A DNA stretch of 64,000 bases from Janthinobacterium sp. 64 (GCF_002813325.1 NZ_PHUG01000001.1:2232001-2296000); one strand, 5' to 3'; positions 44,045 through 53,714 are shown, counted from the first letter of the stretch. Program-made: numbers and translations. Notes: a model not told the origin generated them from the letters alone.

Positions 44045-46279
44045 ATGGAACTGCTCGACTCCCTGCGTCAGACCCCACCGCAAGACGACACGATCAGCGG
44101 GCACTATGAAGTGCGCCGCTTGCTGGGCGAAGGCGGTTTCGGCCATGTATTCGAAGCCTGGGATGCCAAGCTGTGCCGCAGCGTGGCGCTCAAGCGCCTG
44201 AAACCGCAAGCCGACGTGCTGCATCCGGAAAAACTCATCAATGAAGCGCGCCTGGCCGCCTCGCTCAGGCATGCGGCCTTCGTGCGCATCTTTGCCATCG
44301 AGGGCCAGGGCACGAGCCAGTCCATCGTCATGGAACTGGTCGAAGGCCAGACGCTGGGGCAATTCATGCACAGCGGCAAGGCTGACTTGCAGGCGGCGCT
44401 CGACATCGCCTACCAGATCGCCGACGCCATGGACGAGGCGCACGCCATGGACCTCGTCCACGGCGACCTGAAACCGTCGAACCTGATGCTGGAGGCAAGC
44501 GGCAAGGTGCGCATCCTCGACTTCGGCCTGGCGCGCCACATCGACCCGCAAGCGACGCAAACGACCACCCTGTGCGACTTGCAGGGCACGATCGCCTACA
44601 TGGCGCCCGAGCGCCTGATGGGCCGCCTGCCCGACACGCGCGGCGACGTGTATGCCTTGGGCGCCATGCTGTACGAAATGCTGGCCGGCCAGCGCCACTT
44701 CGCCCACCTGAACGGCCTGGCCCTGGCCGCTGCCCACATGCAGGCAACGGAGCCGTGGCCCGACCTGCCCGACTCCGTCCCGCCCGCCATCAACGCCCTC
44801 GTGCGCGCGATGACGGCGCACGACCCGGCCGAACGGCCACGCACCATGCGTGACGTGCGCGAGGCGATTGGGACGCAGCGTAGCAAAGTGGATTTGCCGC
44901 AAGCGGCGGTTTCGTCCATACGGGAGTCCGGCAAGAATGAGAACAGGCCTCCCGCCGCTATCGCCATCCGGCTACGTCTTCCAGTCAAGCGCACCCTGTT
45001 CGCCTGCGCAGCGCTCGCGATCCTTGCAATGAGCGCCTGGAAGGCGCCGGAGATAAGGCAGGCGATTGATGAGCGCAGGGCTGCTGCGTCGTATTCGGAA
45101 ATGGCCTCCATCGCTGCCGGCATAGAAGCGTTGCGCGTATTTGACCGCGATACAAGTCAGAAACAGGCAATCGCACATTTCAGCACTGTCCTCAAGCACA
45201 ATCCAGCCAGCGCCGCTGCCTCTGCGGGCCTGTCGCTTGCCTCATCTCTACGCTATATCGGAGATGGCCGCGATGACACTTGGCTGCAGCGCGCGGACGC
45301 AGGAGCCCAGCAGGCGCTGGCTCTGGACAATCAATTGGCGCTGGCCCACATAGCGCATGCCTGGGTGCTTGAATTTCAAGGCAAACGGGAGGAGGCGCTG
45401 AACGCATCGACCAAAGCCTTGAACCTGGATCCGAATAATTTACTGGGACTTGTCGGCAAGGCACGCCAGTTGATTCATTTGAAGAAATTTGATCTGGCCC
45501 AGTCTGCCCTTGACAACGCGTCCGCTTTGTATCCCAAGGAGCGGCTATTCTCGATATTACGCGGAGCCATGCTGTATCGACAAGCCGACTACACGGGTGC
45601 CGAACAGGCATTTCGCAAAAGCATAGCGCTCGATCCGCAATCGGCCAATGCCTACGCCTATTTACACGCCGTCCTCATGCATCAGAACCGGAACGACGAA
45701 GCCATGCGCGTCTTGCAGCAAGGCTTGCAGTTCCAACCACACTGGGAACTATATAATAATCTTGGGACATCCCTGTTCGCCAAGGCAGATTATCTGGGTG
45801 CCGTACGATCCTTTGAAAAAGCGGTATCTGCCAGTAACGGCAGCCCTGGCCACTATCAATTATGGGCCAATCTTGCTGATGCACAGCGTTGGATACCTGC
45901 ACAAACCGCAGCATCGCAGCGGTCATACCAGCGCGCCATCGCACTTCTCACTCCAATCCTGGCACGCATGCCGGAAGATGCCACTGCCAACTCGCGCATG
46001 GCCTTATATTTAGCCTATGTGGGTGCAAAACAGGAAACACTCGATAAAGTCAGAAAAGCCATCGCCATCGCTCCTCATCTACCCGATGTGCAATTCCGGG
46101 CAGCCTTGACGTATGAGCTGACAGGCAATCGTGATGTCGCCGTGACGGCGCTGCTGGAAGCCGTCAAACTTGGCTATCCACTCAATCTGATCGAAACCGC
46201 TCCCGATCTATTGAACCTCAGGCGAGACGCTCGCTACCAGCAGTTTATTATCAACATGAAAAGAGATCCTAAAACATGA
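44045..46279 (+). CDS. membrane Ser/Thr protein kinase with TPR repeats
   Basis: 744 aa. Hanks-type kinase domain at residues about 21-275: glycine loop GEGGFG, ATP Lys50 in VALKRLK, catalytic loop HGDLKPSN with Asp141 (HGD rather than HRD), metal-binding DFG 159-161, MAPE and DVYALG. One transmembrane segment near 317-333, then about 400 residues of TPR-like helices (HIAHAWVLEFQGKREEALNA, AYLHAVLMHQNRNDEAMRV), presumably periplasmic. From about 44.9 kb codon use becomes less GC-rich than in the kinase part. Translationally coupled (ATGA) to the next gene, its likely partner. T6SS-type kinases such as PpkA exist, and effector remnants lie just upstream, but a link is speculative. Confidence 0.9.
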   Translation: MELLDSLRQTPPQDDTISGHYEVRRLLGEGGFGHVFEAWDAKLCRSVALKRLKPQADVLHPEKLINEARLAASLRHAAFVRIFAIEGQGTSQSIVMELVEGQTLGQFMHSGKADLQAALDIAYQIADAMDEAHAMDLVHGDLKPSNLMLEASGKVRILDFGLARHIDPQATQTTTLCDLQGTIAYMAPERLMGRLPDTRGDVYALGAMLYEMLAGQRHFAHLNGLALAAAHMQATEPWPDLPDSVPPAINALVRAMTAHDPAERPRTMRDVREAIGTQRSKVDLPQAAVSSIRESGKNENRPPAAIAIRLRLPVKRTLFACAALAILAMSAWKAPEIRQAIDERRAAASYSEMASIAAGIEALRVFDRDTSQKQAIAHFSTVLKHNPASAAASAGLSLASSLRYIGDGRDDTWLQRADAGAQQALALDNQLALAHIAHAWVLEFQGKREEALNASTKALNLDPNNLLGLVGKARQLIHLKKFDLAQSALDNASALYPKERLFSILRGAMLYRQADYTGAEQAFRKSIALDPQSANAYAYLHAVLMHQNRNDEAMRVLQQGLQFQPHWELYNNLGTSLFAKADYLGAVRSFEKAVSASNGSPGHYQLWANLADAQRWIPAQTAASQRSYQRAIALLTPILARMPEDATANSRMALYLAYVGAKQETLDKVRKAIAIAPHLPDVQFRAALTYELTGNRDVAVTALLEAVKLGYPLNLIETAPDLLNLRRDARYQQFIINMKRDPKT

Positions 46280-46845
46280 CGCCTGTAAGCCCGTGGATGA
46301 AATTATCCGTACATTTTGACGCAGATCAGATCACCAACCAACTCGACTACAACTTCACCTCGTGTGATGGCACGGCAGATCCACGCCACGGTCCCTATAT
46401 GGGTGGCGTGCACTTCCAGCAAGGCCAGCACGTATATTTGGACGTTAATTGCTGCGGTTCCAAGGAAAGTGGATTCACGTCGTTCCAAATTGTCGATTGC
46501 TGCCTCATCACTGTGCCCCAGTTGACCCAGATTGGCGCCAACGTGCCAACCCGCTACTCGCCACCGTCGCCTTTCCTGCAGGCGCTTGGTGCCACCTACA
46601 ATTTACCACTGGACTTTGAGTCCCAGGTATTGCTGGAAGACCCGACAGATCCTGCGTTACCAGTGCTGCGTCGTATCCGCCAGGAATGGAAACATACGCT
46701 TGATGTAGGACATGCCAAGGGTCGCTGGGAACTGTCTTTCGTGCTCACCGTCCGCATTTTCCGCAGCGAACAAGATCTACCTGAATTGCGCGTGTTTAGC
46801 TTCGATCCGGAAGCCTCGGTCGGCGGAACAATAGGCTGGGACTAA
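46276..46845 (+). CDS. hypothetical protein coupled to Ser/Thr kinase
   Basis: 189 aa, no signal peptide, no family recognised. Probably beta-rich: MKLSVHFDADQITNQLDYNFTSCDG, DVNCCGSKESGFTSFQIVDCC, and C-terminal strands WELSFVLTVRIFRSEQDLPELRVFSFDPE. Five Cys are clustered in the first half. The start codon overlaps the kinase stop by 4 bp, so the proteins are made together; it may be a substrate or a modulator. GC content is lower than the genome average here, as in the kinase C-terminus. Confidence 0.7.
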   Translation: MTPVSPWMKLSVHFDADQITNQLDYNFTSCDGTADPRHGPYMGGVHFQQGQHVYLDVNCCGSKESGFTSFQIVDCCLITVPQLTQIGANVPTRYSPPSPFLQALGATYNLPLDFESQVLLEDPTDPALPVLRRIRQEWKHTLDVGHAKGRWELSFVLTVRIFRSEQDLPELRVFSFDPEASVGGTIGWD

Positions 46846-47264
46846 CCCTGCCGCGCAAGGCGCCAGCCGCTCTGCGAAAGCACGCTATTTATGAAATGCC
46901 TAAGCCGCGCCGATAAATGTCGATGCGGTTTTTTTGACTGCAAGGATAAGCAAGTATTCAATTTTCTTTCTTACGTTGAAAGAAGTTCAGGTATTGATCT
47001 CAGAATAATCTTGATATTCCACAAAAATCGGAACGACTCCCCTTGCCCATGGTCGCCGCAGCCCTTCCTGCAAGCCACCGCGCCACCGCCATCCGCGCGG
47101 CTTTTTCACATCCGCACGCAATACGCCGCCCCGCCTGCCGAAAGCGGTAAAATGACGGCCTTGAACCCAAGCTCCGCCCCCTGGCGCGGCCTGGCACGCA
47201 CACAGCACCACCCACAGCCCGGCAGGCACGCCTTCCCTGCCGCCGGACCAACGACAAAGAACAC
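46846..47264. other. intergenic region upstream of mutS
   Basis: 419 bp. Contains a terminator for the kinase operon (46905-46935) and then an A/T-richer stretch to about 47030 followed by GC-rich leader sequence to the mutS start. I see no convincing small gene, tRNA or repeat. Confidence 0.6.
46905..46935 (+). terminator. probable terminator of the kinase operon
   Basis: Imperfect hairpin (CCGC...CGA / TCG...GCGG with an internal loop) followed by seven T residues. Confidence 0.6.
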
Positions 47265-49967
47265 ATGACCACCGTCCCAAAAGAAATCAACGCCGCCGCG
47301 GCAAAGAAAAATTCGGCTGAAAAGCTCACTCCCATGATGCAGCAATATCTAGGCATCAAGGAAAACCACCCGACGATGTTGGTCTTCTACCGCATGGGCG
47401 ATTTCTACGAGCTGTTTTTCGAGGACGCGGAAAAAGCCTCACGCCTGCTGGGCATTACCCTGACGGCGCGCGGCGTAGCCAGTGGCAATCCCATCAAGAT
47501 GTGCGGCGTGCCGTTTCATTCGCTCGACGGCTACCTGGCCAAGCTGGTCAAGCTGGGCGAGTCGGTGGCCATTTGCGAACAGATCGGCGATCCGGCCACC
47601 AGCAAGGGGCCTGTCGAGCGCAAGGTCATGCGCGTGGTCACGCCCGGCACCCTGACGGATGCGGACTTGCTGCCAGAGAAGGCCGAGCGCCCGCTGCTGG
47701 CCATGTGCAGCATCACGCAGCGCAAGACGGTCACCACGGGCCTGGCCTGGCTGTCGCTGGCCAGCGGGGCCTTGAAACTGATGGAGTTTTCCGGCGACAG
47801 CAGCACCGTGGCCGCGCGCCTGCAGCAGGAACTGGAACGCATCGTGCCGGCGGAAATTCTCAGCGGCGACAATGGCAACCTGTTTGACGACTACGCGGGC
47901 ACGCACATCAACCGCGTGCCGGACTGGCATTTTGACGTGGTCGGCGGCCACAAGGCCCTGCTCGACCAGCTGGGCGTGGCGACCTTGACGGGTTTTGGCG
48001 CCGATGGCCTCGGTGCCGCGTTCGGCGCGGCCGGCGCGCTGCTGCGCTATGCGCAATCGACGCAGGGTCGCGGCTTGCAGCACGTGCGCTCCCTGACGAC
48101 GGAAACGGAAAGCGAATTCATCGGCCTGGACGCGGCCACGCGGCGCAACCTGGAGTTGACGGAAACCATCCGCGGCCAGGAATCGCCTACGCTGTTCTCG
48201 CTGCTGGATCATTGCCGCACCGCCATGGGTTCGCGCATGCTGCGCCACTGGCTGCACCATGCGCGGCGCGACCAGAACGTGGCGCGCGCGCGCCATGAAG
48301 CCATCGCCGCGCTGGCGCAAAGCGAAGCGGCGGGACCGCTCGCCGCCACGCTGGCGCAAGTGCCCGACATCGAACGCATCACCACGCGCATCGCCCTGCT
48401 GTCGGCGCGTCCGCGCGACCTGGCCGCCCTGCGCGACGGTTTATTACAACTGCCGGCTCTGCGCGGCGACGTGGTGCGTTGTTATAGGGGTGAACAATGC
48501 GGCCAGGGCGGCGAAAGCGGTTTGCTGGCCGCCATCCACGCGGCCCTCGCCACGCCAACGGCCTGCCTGGACTTGCTGGTGCGCGCCGTGGCGCAGGAAC
48601 CGGCCGCCATGGTGCGCGACGGCGGCGTGTTTGCCACCGGCTTCGACGCCGAACTCGATGAATTGCGCGCGCTGTCGGAAAACGCGGGCCAGTTCCTGCT
48701 CGACCTGGAAACGCGCGAACGCGCACGCACCGGCATCGCCAACCTGCGCGTCGAATACAACAAGGTGCACGGCTTCTATATTGAAGTCACGCACGGCCAG
48801 ACGGACAAGGTGCCGGACGACTACCGCCGCCGCCAGACCCTGAAAAACGCCGAACGCTACATCACGCCCGAACTCAAAGTGTTCGAAGACAAGGCCCTGT
48901 CGGCGCAAGACAAGGCACTGGTGCGCGAAAAACTGCTGTACGACCTGCTGCTGGCCGAGCTGGCGCCACACATCGGCACCTTGCAGACGATTTCGCAGGG
49001 CCTGGCCCAGCTCGACACCCTGAATGCGCTGACGGAACATGCGCAGCAGCACAACTGGGCCGCGCCGCAACTGGTCGACGAGCCGTGCATCAACATCATC
49101 GAAGGCCGCCACCCCGTGGTGGAAAAGCAGATCGAACGCTTCATCGCCAACGATTGCCGCCTCGTCAACGAGCGCCGTCTGCTGCTGATTACCGGCCCGA
49201 ACATGGGCGGTAAATCGACCTTCATGCGCCAGGTGGCGCTCATCACCCTGCTGGCTTACGTGGGCAGCTATGTGCCGGCCGCATCCGCCACCATCGGTCC
49301 CATCGACCGCATCTTCACGCGCATCGGCGCCACCGACGACCTGGCGGGCGGACGCTCGACCTTCATGGTGGAAATGACGGAATCGGCCGCGATTTTGAAC
49401 GGCGCCACAGAACACTCGCTGGTGCTGATGGATGAAGTCGGCCGCGGCACCTCGACCTTCGACGGCCTGGCCCTGGCGTGGGCCATCGCGCGCCATCTGA
49501 TCGACAGCAGCCGCAGCTTCACCCTGTTCGCCACGCACTACTTTGAGCTGACGCAACTGCCGGACAGCCACCCGAGCGCCGCCAACGTGCATCTGTCCGC
49601 CGTCGAGCACAAGGACAGCATCGTCTTCCTGCACGCCGTGCAAGCCGGTCCCGCTTCGCAAAGCTACGGCTTGCAGGTGGCGCAGCTGGCCGGCGTGCCG
49701 CAACCGGTGATCAAGGCCGCGCGCAAGCACCTGGCGCGCCTGGAAGCGCAGGCGCTCGACGCCACGCCGCAGCGCGACCTGTTCGCCGCACCGGCAACCG
49801 ATCCGTATGCGCAAGAGGAAGAAGAGGAAGCTGCAGCGCCGCTGGTTGCGCTCAACGAAGCGCAGCAAGCCTTGCTCGACGCCATCGCCGACCTCGATCC
49901 CGATGCGCTGACGCCGCGCGACGCGCTGGAGCAGTTGTACCAGTTGAAACGGCTGGCCGCCGCATGA
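47265..49967 (+). CDS. mutS: DNA mismatch repair protein MutS
   Basis: Recognises mismatches and recruits MutL. 900 aa, close to the usual 850-900. N-terminal mismatch-binding domain with the Phe-X-Glu motif in [16 protein letters not shown]; connector and lever domains; ATPase domain with Walker [12 protein letters not shown] near 641-651, [16 protein letters not shown] as Walker B/signature, and [12 protein letters not shown]-terminal [20 protein letters not shown] helix for oligomer contacts is present. The start is the first ATG after the kinase region; the first 20 residues (Ala/Lys-rich) are a slight extension relative to E. coli. Overlaps the next gene by 4 bp. Confidence 0.97.
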   Translation: MTTVPKEINAAAAKKNSAEKLTPMMQQYLGIKENHPTMLVFYRMGDFYELFFEDAEKASRLLGITLTARGVASGNPIKMCGVPFHSLDGYLAKLVKLGESVAICEQIGDPATSKGPVERKVMRVVTPGTLTDADLLPEKAERPLLAMCSITQRKTVTTGLAWLSLASGALKLMEFSGDSSTVAARLQQELERIVPAEILSGDNGNLFDDYAGTHINRVPDWHFDVVGGHKALLDQLGVATLTGFGADGLGAAFGAAGALLRYAQSTQGRGLQHVRSLTTETESEFIGLDAATRRNLELTETIRGQESPTLFSLLDHCRTAMGSRMLRHWLHHARRDQNVARARHEAIAALAQSEAAGPLAATLAQVPDIERITTRIALLSARPRDLAALRDGLLQLPALRGDVVRCYRGEQCGQGGESGLLAAIHAALATPTACLDLLVRAVAQEPAAMVRDGGVFATGFDAELDELRALSENAGQFLLDLETRERARTGIANLRVEYNKVHGFYIEVTHGQTDKVPDDYRRRQTLKNAERYITPELKVFEDKALSAQDKALVREKLLYDLLLAELAPHIGTLQTISQGLAQLDTLNALTEHAQQHNWAAPQLVDEPCINIIEGRHPVVEKQIERFIANDCRLVNERRLLLITGPNMGGKSTFMRQVALITLLAYVGSYVPAASATIGPIDRIFTRIGATDDLAGGRSTFMVEMTESAAILNGATEHSLVLMDEVGRGTSTFDGLALAWAIARHLIDSSRSFTLFATHYFELTQLPDSHPSAANVHLSAVEHKDSIVFLHAVQAGPASQSYGLQVAQLAGVPQPVIKAARKHLARLEAQALDATPQRDLFAAPATDPYAQEEEEEAAAPLVALNEAQQALLDAIADLDPDALTPRDALEQLYQLKRLAAA

Positions 49968-51013
49968 CCATACGGCGCAGCATGGCTAGCCTACGCCTGC
50001 GCCTGCTGGCCGCCGGCATGCTGGCCGCCAGCCTGCCATGGCAAGCGGCGCTGGCCGCACCAAGCGACCAGGCCGGCTTCGAGTTTGCCGTGCTGGGCCA
50101 TTCCTTCAACGCGGGGCCGGACGACGGCCCCCTGAAAAAAGCCATCGCGGAAACGAGCGCCTTCAATGCCTCGTTTGTGGTGGCTACCGGCATCAAGGCC
50201 GCCAGCGCATCCTGCAGCGACAAGCTGTACAGCCAGCGCAAGGACGTGCTGGACGCCAGCGGGCCGCCGCTGATCGTCTCGCTGTCGGCCAGCGACTGGG
50301 CCAACTGCCGCAATTCGCGCGGCAGGGTCAACGCCATCGAGCGCCTGAACCGCTTGCGCGACGTGTATTTTGCCGACGACCAGAGCCTGGGCCAGCGCAA
50401 GCTGACCCTGTCGCGGCTGTCATCGACGGCGAAGTTCCGCAGCTATGCGGAAAATGCCCACTGGGAATACGGCGGTGTGCTGTTTGCCACCATCAACCTG
50501 CCCGCGAATAACAACCATTTCCTGCCAGAAGCGGGACGCAACAGCGAATTCGAAGACCGCCTGGTCGCCAACCGTTCCTGGCTGCAGCGCCTGTTCGCCA
50601 TGGCACAGCGCAAGCAGCTCGACGGCATCGTGCTGTTTTCCGATGGCGACGTGGGCGTGCTGGACGAAGACGACAATTCGCTGCTGCCCAGCTTCAGTTC
50701 GAAACAGGACGGCTTTGCCGGACCGCGCAAGCAGATCCGTACCCTGGCAAAGAAATTCAGCGGCAAGGTGTTATTGGTCGATACGCAGCGCGCTGGCGAT
50801 GCGGATGGCAAGGAGGGCAAGAGTAAAAAGGCCGCGGCCAGGGTTGGCGGGCCAAAAATCAGCTGGAAAGGCAACCTGGGCCACGTCAGCATCGACAACG
50901 ACTGGTCCGCCATCGCCGTACGGCCCGGCAAGACGCCATTCTTTGATGTGCGTCAACGGGCCACGCGCCCATCGGCGCAAGCGCGGGTTAAGGCGTCGAC
51001 TGTGCGCAGATAA
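49964..51013 (+). CDS. secreted phosphoesterase-like protein of unknown function
   Basis: 349 aa, starting at the ATGA overlap with the mutS stop. Signal peptide with a twin-Arg-like n-region ([31 protein letters not shown]) and cleavage probably after ALA. The remaining sequence recalls metallophosphoesterase-like folds ([36 protein letters not shown]), but the standard metal-binding motif set (GDxHG, GNHD) is not present, so catalysis is doubtful. The C-terminus is basic. Similar proteins follow mutS in related genomes as far as I recall; the functional link is unknown. Confidence 0.72.
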   Translation: MTIRRSMASLRLRLLAAGMLAASLPWQAALAAPSDQAGFEFAVLGHSFNAGPDDGPLKKAIAETSAFNASFVVATGIKAASASCSDKLYSQRKDVLDASGPPLIVSLSASDWANCRNSRGRVNAIERLNRLRDVYFADDQSLGQRKLTLSRLSSTAKFRSYAENAHWEYGGVLFATINLPANNNHFLPEAGRNSEFEDRLVANRSWLQRLFAMAQRKQLDGIVLFSDGDVGVLDEDDNSLLPSFSSKQDGFAGPRKQIRTLAKKFSGKVLLVDTQRAGDADGKEGKSKKAAARVGGPKISWKGNLGHVSIDNDWSAIAVRPGKTPFFDVRQRATRPSAQARVKASTVRR

Positions 51014-51084
51014 ACGTGCGCCGCAATAGATAAAGGCCGACGCAAAGCCAGCCTTTATCTATCCAATCCACCAGCGTCACGGCG

Positions 51085-51196
51085 CCTGACAAAACCGTAG
51101 CGAGCAGCTGCGCGGCGTGGCCGAGAAGCGCAACCGTACTAGAGTACGGTGAGCATCGCCGGCCGCGCCCCGCTGCGCGCAGTAGGTTTGGTCAGG
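51085..51196 (+). repeat. 112-bp dispersed palindromic repeat, copy 2
   Basis: Same length and sequence family as 31066-31177 in opposite orientation. Terminal inverted repeats CCTGACAAAACC / GGTTTGGTCAGG; internal hairpin at 51134-51149 with arms CCGTACT/AGTACGG. Lies between the convergent ends of the secreted protein and slyD, where a bidirectional terminator would be expected. Confidence 0.85.
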
Positions 51197-51205
51197 CGCC
51201 CCAGA

Positions 51206-51757
51206 TTAGTGAATCGGATGCGTGCGGAAGTGATCGCCCTCGTCGCCTTCATCATCGCCATCTTCATCGCCATGGTCATGGCCGTGTGCGCCATGCACGT
51301 GGCCATGGGCGATTTCTTCGTCGGTGGCTTCGCGCACGTCAGCGACGGTCAGCGAGAAGCGCAGCGCGATGCCGGCCAGTGGATGGTTGCCGTCCAGCAC
51401 GACTTTGTCGTCGGCGATATCGGTCACCGTGAAGATCATCGCTTCTTCGTCCGGCGAATCGCTTTCCGGCATGCCTTCGAACTGCATGCCCACTTCCAGC
51501 GGCTCAGGCAGGCGATTGCGCGGCTCGACCTTGACCAGGGCTGGATCGTATTCACCGAAAGCATCATCCGGTTCGATCTGGATCGTGTTGGAATAGCCAA
51601 CTTCCTTGCCGTCGAGCTCTTCTTCGATCTTTGGCAGGGTGTTTTCATAATCACCGTGCAGGTAGACCATCGGCTGGCGGCCGTCTTCGATCAGATTGTC
51701 TTGCGCGTCTGACAGTTTGTAGTTGACAGTCACGACCGTATTTTTGGCAATCTTCAT
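51206..51757 (-). CDS. slyD: FKBP-type peptidyl-prolyl isomerase SlyD
   Basis: Cis-trans prolyl isomerase and chaperone. 183 aa. FKBP domain with the insert-in-flap (IF) chaperone domain: VVTVNYKLSDAQDNLIED, PKIEEELDGKEVG, PDDAFGEYDPALV and LDGNHPLAGIALRFSLTV. The C-terminus is a His/Asp/Glu-rich metal-binding tail (HGHVHGAHGHDHGDEDGDD), which in E. coli SlyD delivers nickel. Start at 51757 (MKIAKNT) chosen for its AAGGAAG ribosome site over an upstream in-frame codon. Divergent from roxA. Confidence 0.93.
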   Translation of the reverse strand: MKIAKNTVVTVNYKLSDAQDNLIEDGRQPMVYLHGDYENTLPKIEEELDGKEVGYSNTIQIEPDDAFGEYDPALVKVEPRNRLPEPLEVGMQFEGMPESDSPDEEAMIFTVTDIADDKVVLDGNHPLAGIALRFSLTVADVREATDEEIAHGHVHGAHGHDHGDEDGDDEGDEGDHFRTHPIH

Positions 51758-51850
51758 TATGCTTCCTTTCATTGTATAAGCTGGCAAATTATACCTTCAC
51801 GCCGCCAACGGCAGGCGCATTCCTGCATTTCCGGTTGCTATAATGGGCGC

Positions 51851-52972
51851 ATGAAAAAATTAACTCTCCTCGGCGACATCACGCCGGCGCAATTCCTGCG
51901 CGACTACTGGCATAAAAAGCCCTTGTTGATCCGTCAAGCCGTGCCTGGTTTCAAGGCCTTGTTCGATATCAAGGCCCTGGCCGAGCTGGCCACCCTCGAC
52001 CACGTCGAATCGCGCCTGGTCAGCCATGCGGATGGCCACTGGAACATGCAGCAAGGCCCGCTGACCAGCCTGCCCTCGCTGAAACAGAAGGAATGGACCC
52101 TGCTGGTGCAGGGCGCCAATCTGCACAGCGCCAAGGCCGACGCCCTGCTGCGCCAGTTCCGTTTCCTGCCGGATGCGCGCCTGGACGACCTGATGGTCAG
52201 CTTCGCCACCGATGGCGGCGGCGTGGGCCCGCATTTCGATTCCTACGACGTGTTCCTGCTGCAAGGCCAGGGCAAGCGCCACTGGCGCATCGGCGCGCAG
52301 AAGGATCTGAGCCTGATCGACGGCTTGCCGCTGAAAATCCTCAGCAACTTCACGCCCGACGAAGAATTCACGCTGGAACCGGGCGACATGCTGTACCTGC
52401 CGCCCCACTACGCGCACGACGGCGTGGCCATCGGCGATTGCCAGACGTATTCGATCGGCTTCCGCTCGCCCACGTTCCAGGAACTGGGCGAAGCATTCCT
52501 GCAATTCATGGCCGACTCGATCGACTTGCCGGGCATCTACAGCGATCCCGACTTGAAAGCGTCGGGCAAGCCGGCGGAAATCCCCCGTGAAATGCTCAGC
52601 ACCATCGCGGAAGAAATCAACAAGGTACGCTTCACGGAAGAAGACGTGACCATTTTCCTGGGCGAACACCTGTCGGAACCGAAACACAATGTGTTTTTCA
52701 CGCCGCTGTCCAAGCCGCTGACGGTGGGCCGCTTCGCGGACGCCGCACAGAAAAAGGGTGTCGTGTTGTCACGCAAGACGCTGATGCTGTATCGTGGCAA
52801 GAATGTCTTCATCAATGGCGAATCGTTTGCCATTGGCAAGGCCGATAAAACGGCCTTGGAAACCCTGGCCAACGAACGCGCGCTCGATGGCGCCGCCGTG
52901 GCCCAGGCTTCCGATGACGTGATGGATGCCTTATATACCTGGTATCAGGATGGCTGGATCGAACTGGCTTGA
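51851..52972 (+). CDS. roxA: ribosomal protein L16 arginine hydroxylase (YcfD/RoxA family)
   Basis: Fe(II)/2-oxoglutarate-dependent oxygenase that hydroxylates an Arg of ribosomal protein L16 in its E. coli homologue. 373 aa. JmjC/cupin core: GGGVGPHFDSYDVFLLQGQGKRHWRIG gives the HxD iron ligands; the distal His is in YLPPHYAHDG. The C-terminal winged-helix-like region (SRKTLMLYRGKNVFINGESF) also matches the family. Starts MKKLTLLGDITPAQFLRDYW, the usual opening. Single gene. Confidence 0.92.
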   Translation: MKKLTLLGDITPAQFLRDYWHKKPLLIRQAVPGFKALFDIKALAELATLDHVESRLVSHADGHWNMQQGPLTSLPSLKQKEWTLLVQGANLHSAKADALLRQFRFLPDARLDDLMVSFATDGGGVGPHFDSYDVFLLQGQGKRHWRIGAQKDLSLIDGLPLKILSNFTPDEEFTLEPGDMLYLPPHYAHDGVAIGDCQTYSIGFRSPTFQELGEAFLQFMADSIDLPGIYSDPDLKASGKPAEIPREMLSTIAEEINKVRFTEEDVTIFLGEHLSEPKHNVFFTPLSKPLTVGRFADAAQKKGVVLSRKTLMLYRGKNVFINGESFAIGKADKTALETLANERALDGAAVAQASDDVMDALYTWYQDGWIELA

Positions 52973-53157
52973 ATGGGTGCGGCGTAGCAAAGTGGTATGA
53001 CAGTAGGTAAATTAACAGCATCTGCGTTAGCGCAATGAAACATATTATTTTTATATCGTTTTGTCGTGCTTTCGCAAAACACTTACACTTGCTTGCAATT
53101 TGCTTCGGCAAATATTGCGATATCACAAAATAGTTGCGAATTTGCCTCTTGCTCCTA

Positions 53158-53184
53158 TTGCGACGCACCAAAAATCGCTATAAT
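53158..53184 (+). promoter_or_regulatory. promoter of the Ala-rich lipoprotein
   Basis: Consensus -10 TATAAT (53179-53184) with a TTGCGA -35 at 53158-53163; the 15-bp spacer is shorter than ideal. Confidence 0.55.
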
Positions 53185-53259
53185 ATTCGGTTAGGAAGTT
53201 TCCGTTGTCTGGCAGGCACCACCTGGTACGAAAAGCCTTCGAAGACGACCTAACGAGCG

Positions 53260-53277
53260 ATAATTACCGGTAATTAT
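53260..53277. promoter_or_regulatory. 18-bp perfect palindrome in lipoprotein leader
   Basis: ATAATTACC-GGTAATTAT. In the predicted transcript it would form a hairpin about 48 nt before the start codon; as DNA it could be an operator. Confidence 0.5.
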
Positions 53278-53325
53278 TCATCGCAACAATATTGATTTAT
53301 TTTTTGAAATAATTAAGGAAAACAA

Positions 53326-53580
53326 ATGAAAAAATCCCTGCTGATCGCCTCCCTGATGGTTGTTGCTCTGGCTGCTTGCAGCAAAAAAGAAGAAGCTCCT
53401 GCACCAGCACCAGTAGTTGAAACCCCAGCAGCTGCTCCAGCAGTTGAAGCCGCTCCTGCTGCTGCTGCTGACGCTGCTGCTTCGGCCGCTACCGACGCTG
53501 CTGCTGCTGCTTCGGCTGCCGCTTCGGCCGCTACCGACGCTGCTTCGGCTGCTTCGGCTGCTGCATCGGCTGCTAAGTAA
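53326..53580 (+). CDS. small alanine-rich lipoprotein
   Basis: 84 aa. Lipoprotein leader MKKSLLIASLMVVALAAC with lipobox LAAC, then a charged KKEEAP start and about 60 residues composed almost only of Ala with Pro, Ser, Asp, Val and Thr, in imperfect repeats of the A-S-A-A-T-D-A-A kind. Good AAGGAA ribosome site. Flanked by a strong promoter and a UUCG-loop terminator, suggesting high expression. Low-complexity sequence prevents family assignment; a structural or envelope role is a guess. Codon use (GCT-rich) differs from neighbours. Confidence 0.85.
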   Translation: MKKSLLIASLMVVALAACSKKEEAPAPAPVVETPAAAPAVEAAPAAAADAAASAATDAAAAASAAASAATDAASAASAAASAAK

Positions 53581-53599
53581 TTTAGCACCCTGCATTAGG

Positions 53600-53626
53600 A
53601 AAAGCCGGCCTTCGGGCCGGCTTTTT
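53600..53626 (+). terminator. intrinsic terminator after Ala-rich lipoprotein
   Basis: Stem AAAAGCCGGCC/GGCCGGCTTTT with a TTCG tetraloop and T-tract. Confidence 0.95.
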
Positions 53627-53673
53627 TGCGTCCGGCGTTTTATCCGCAAGATATAACGCGGGACGCAGGCAAT

Positions 53674-53714
53674 AAAAAAGGCTGACCCGGTTTGCACCGG
53701 GCCAGCCTTTTTTT
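53674..53714. terminator. bidirectional terminator, bamC side
   Basis: Hairpin AAAAAAGGCTG...CCCGG / CCGGG...CAGCCTTTTTTT with a T-tract on both strands. Ends the dapA-bamC transcript (minus) and backs up the lipoprotein terminator (plus). Confidence 0.88.

Larger units (their letters stand above)
52973..53325. other. intergenic region with promoter and structured leader
   Basis: 353 bp, A/T-rich. A promoter at 53158-53184 gives a predicted leader of about 135 nt before the Ala-rich lipoprotein. The leader could fold with GTTAGG/CCTAAC as closing pairs (about 53189-53256) and contains the 18-bp palindrome at 53260-53277. The part before 53150 shows nothing definite. Confidence 0.5.

Noticed and set aside
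53185..53256. tRNA-like fold in the lipoprotein leader
   Set aside because: Closing pairs exist but no anticodon arm, T-loop consensus or CCA end; kept only as a possible structured leader.
53278..53697. Ser/Arg-rich minus-strand frame opposite the Ala-rich lipoprotein
   Set aside because: Product of the GCT repeat read in antisense; no ribosome site and covers two terminators.
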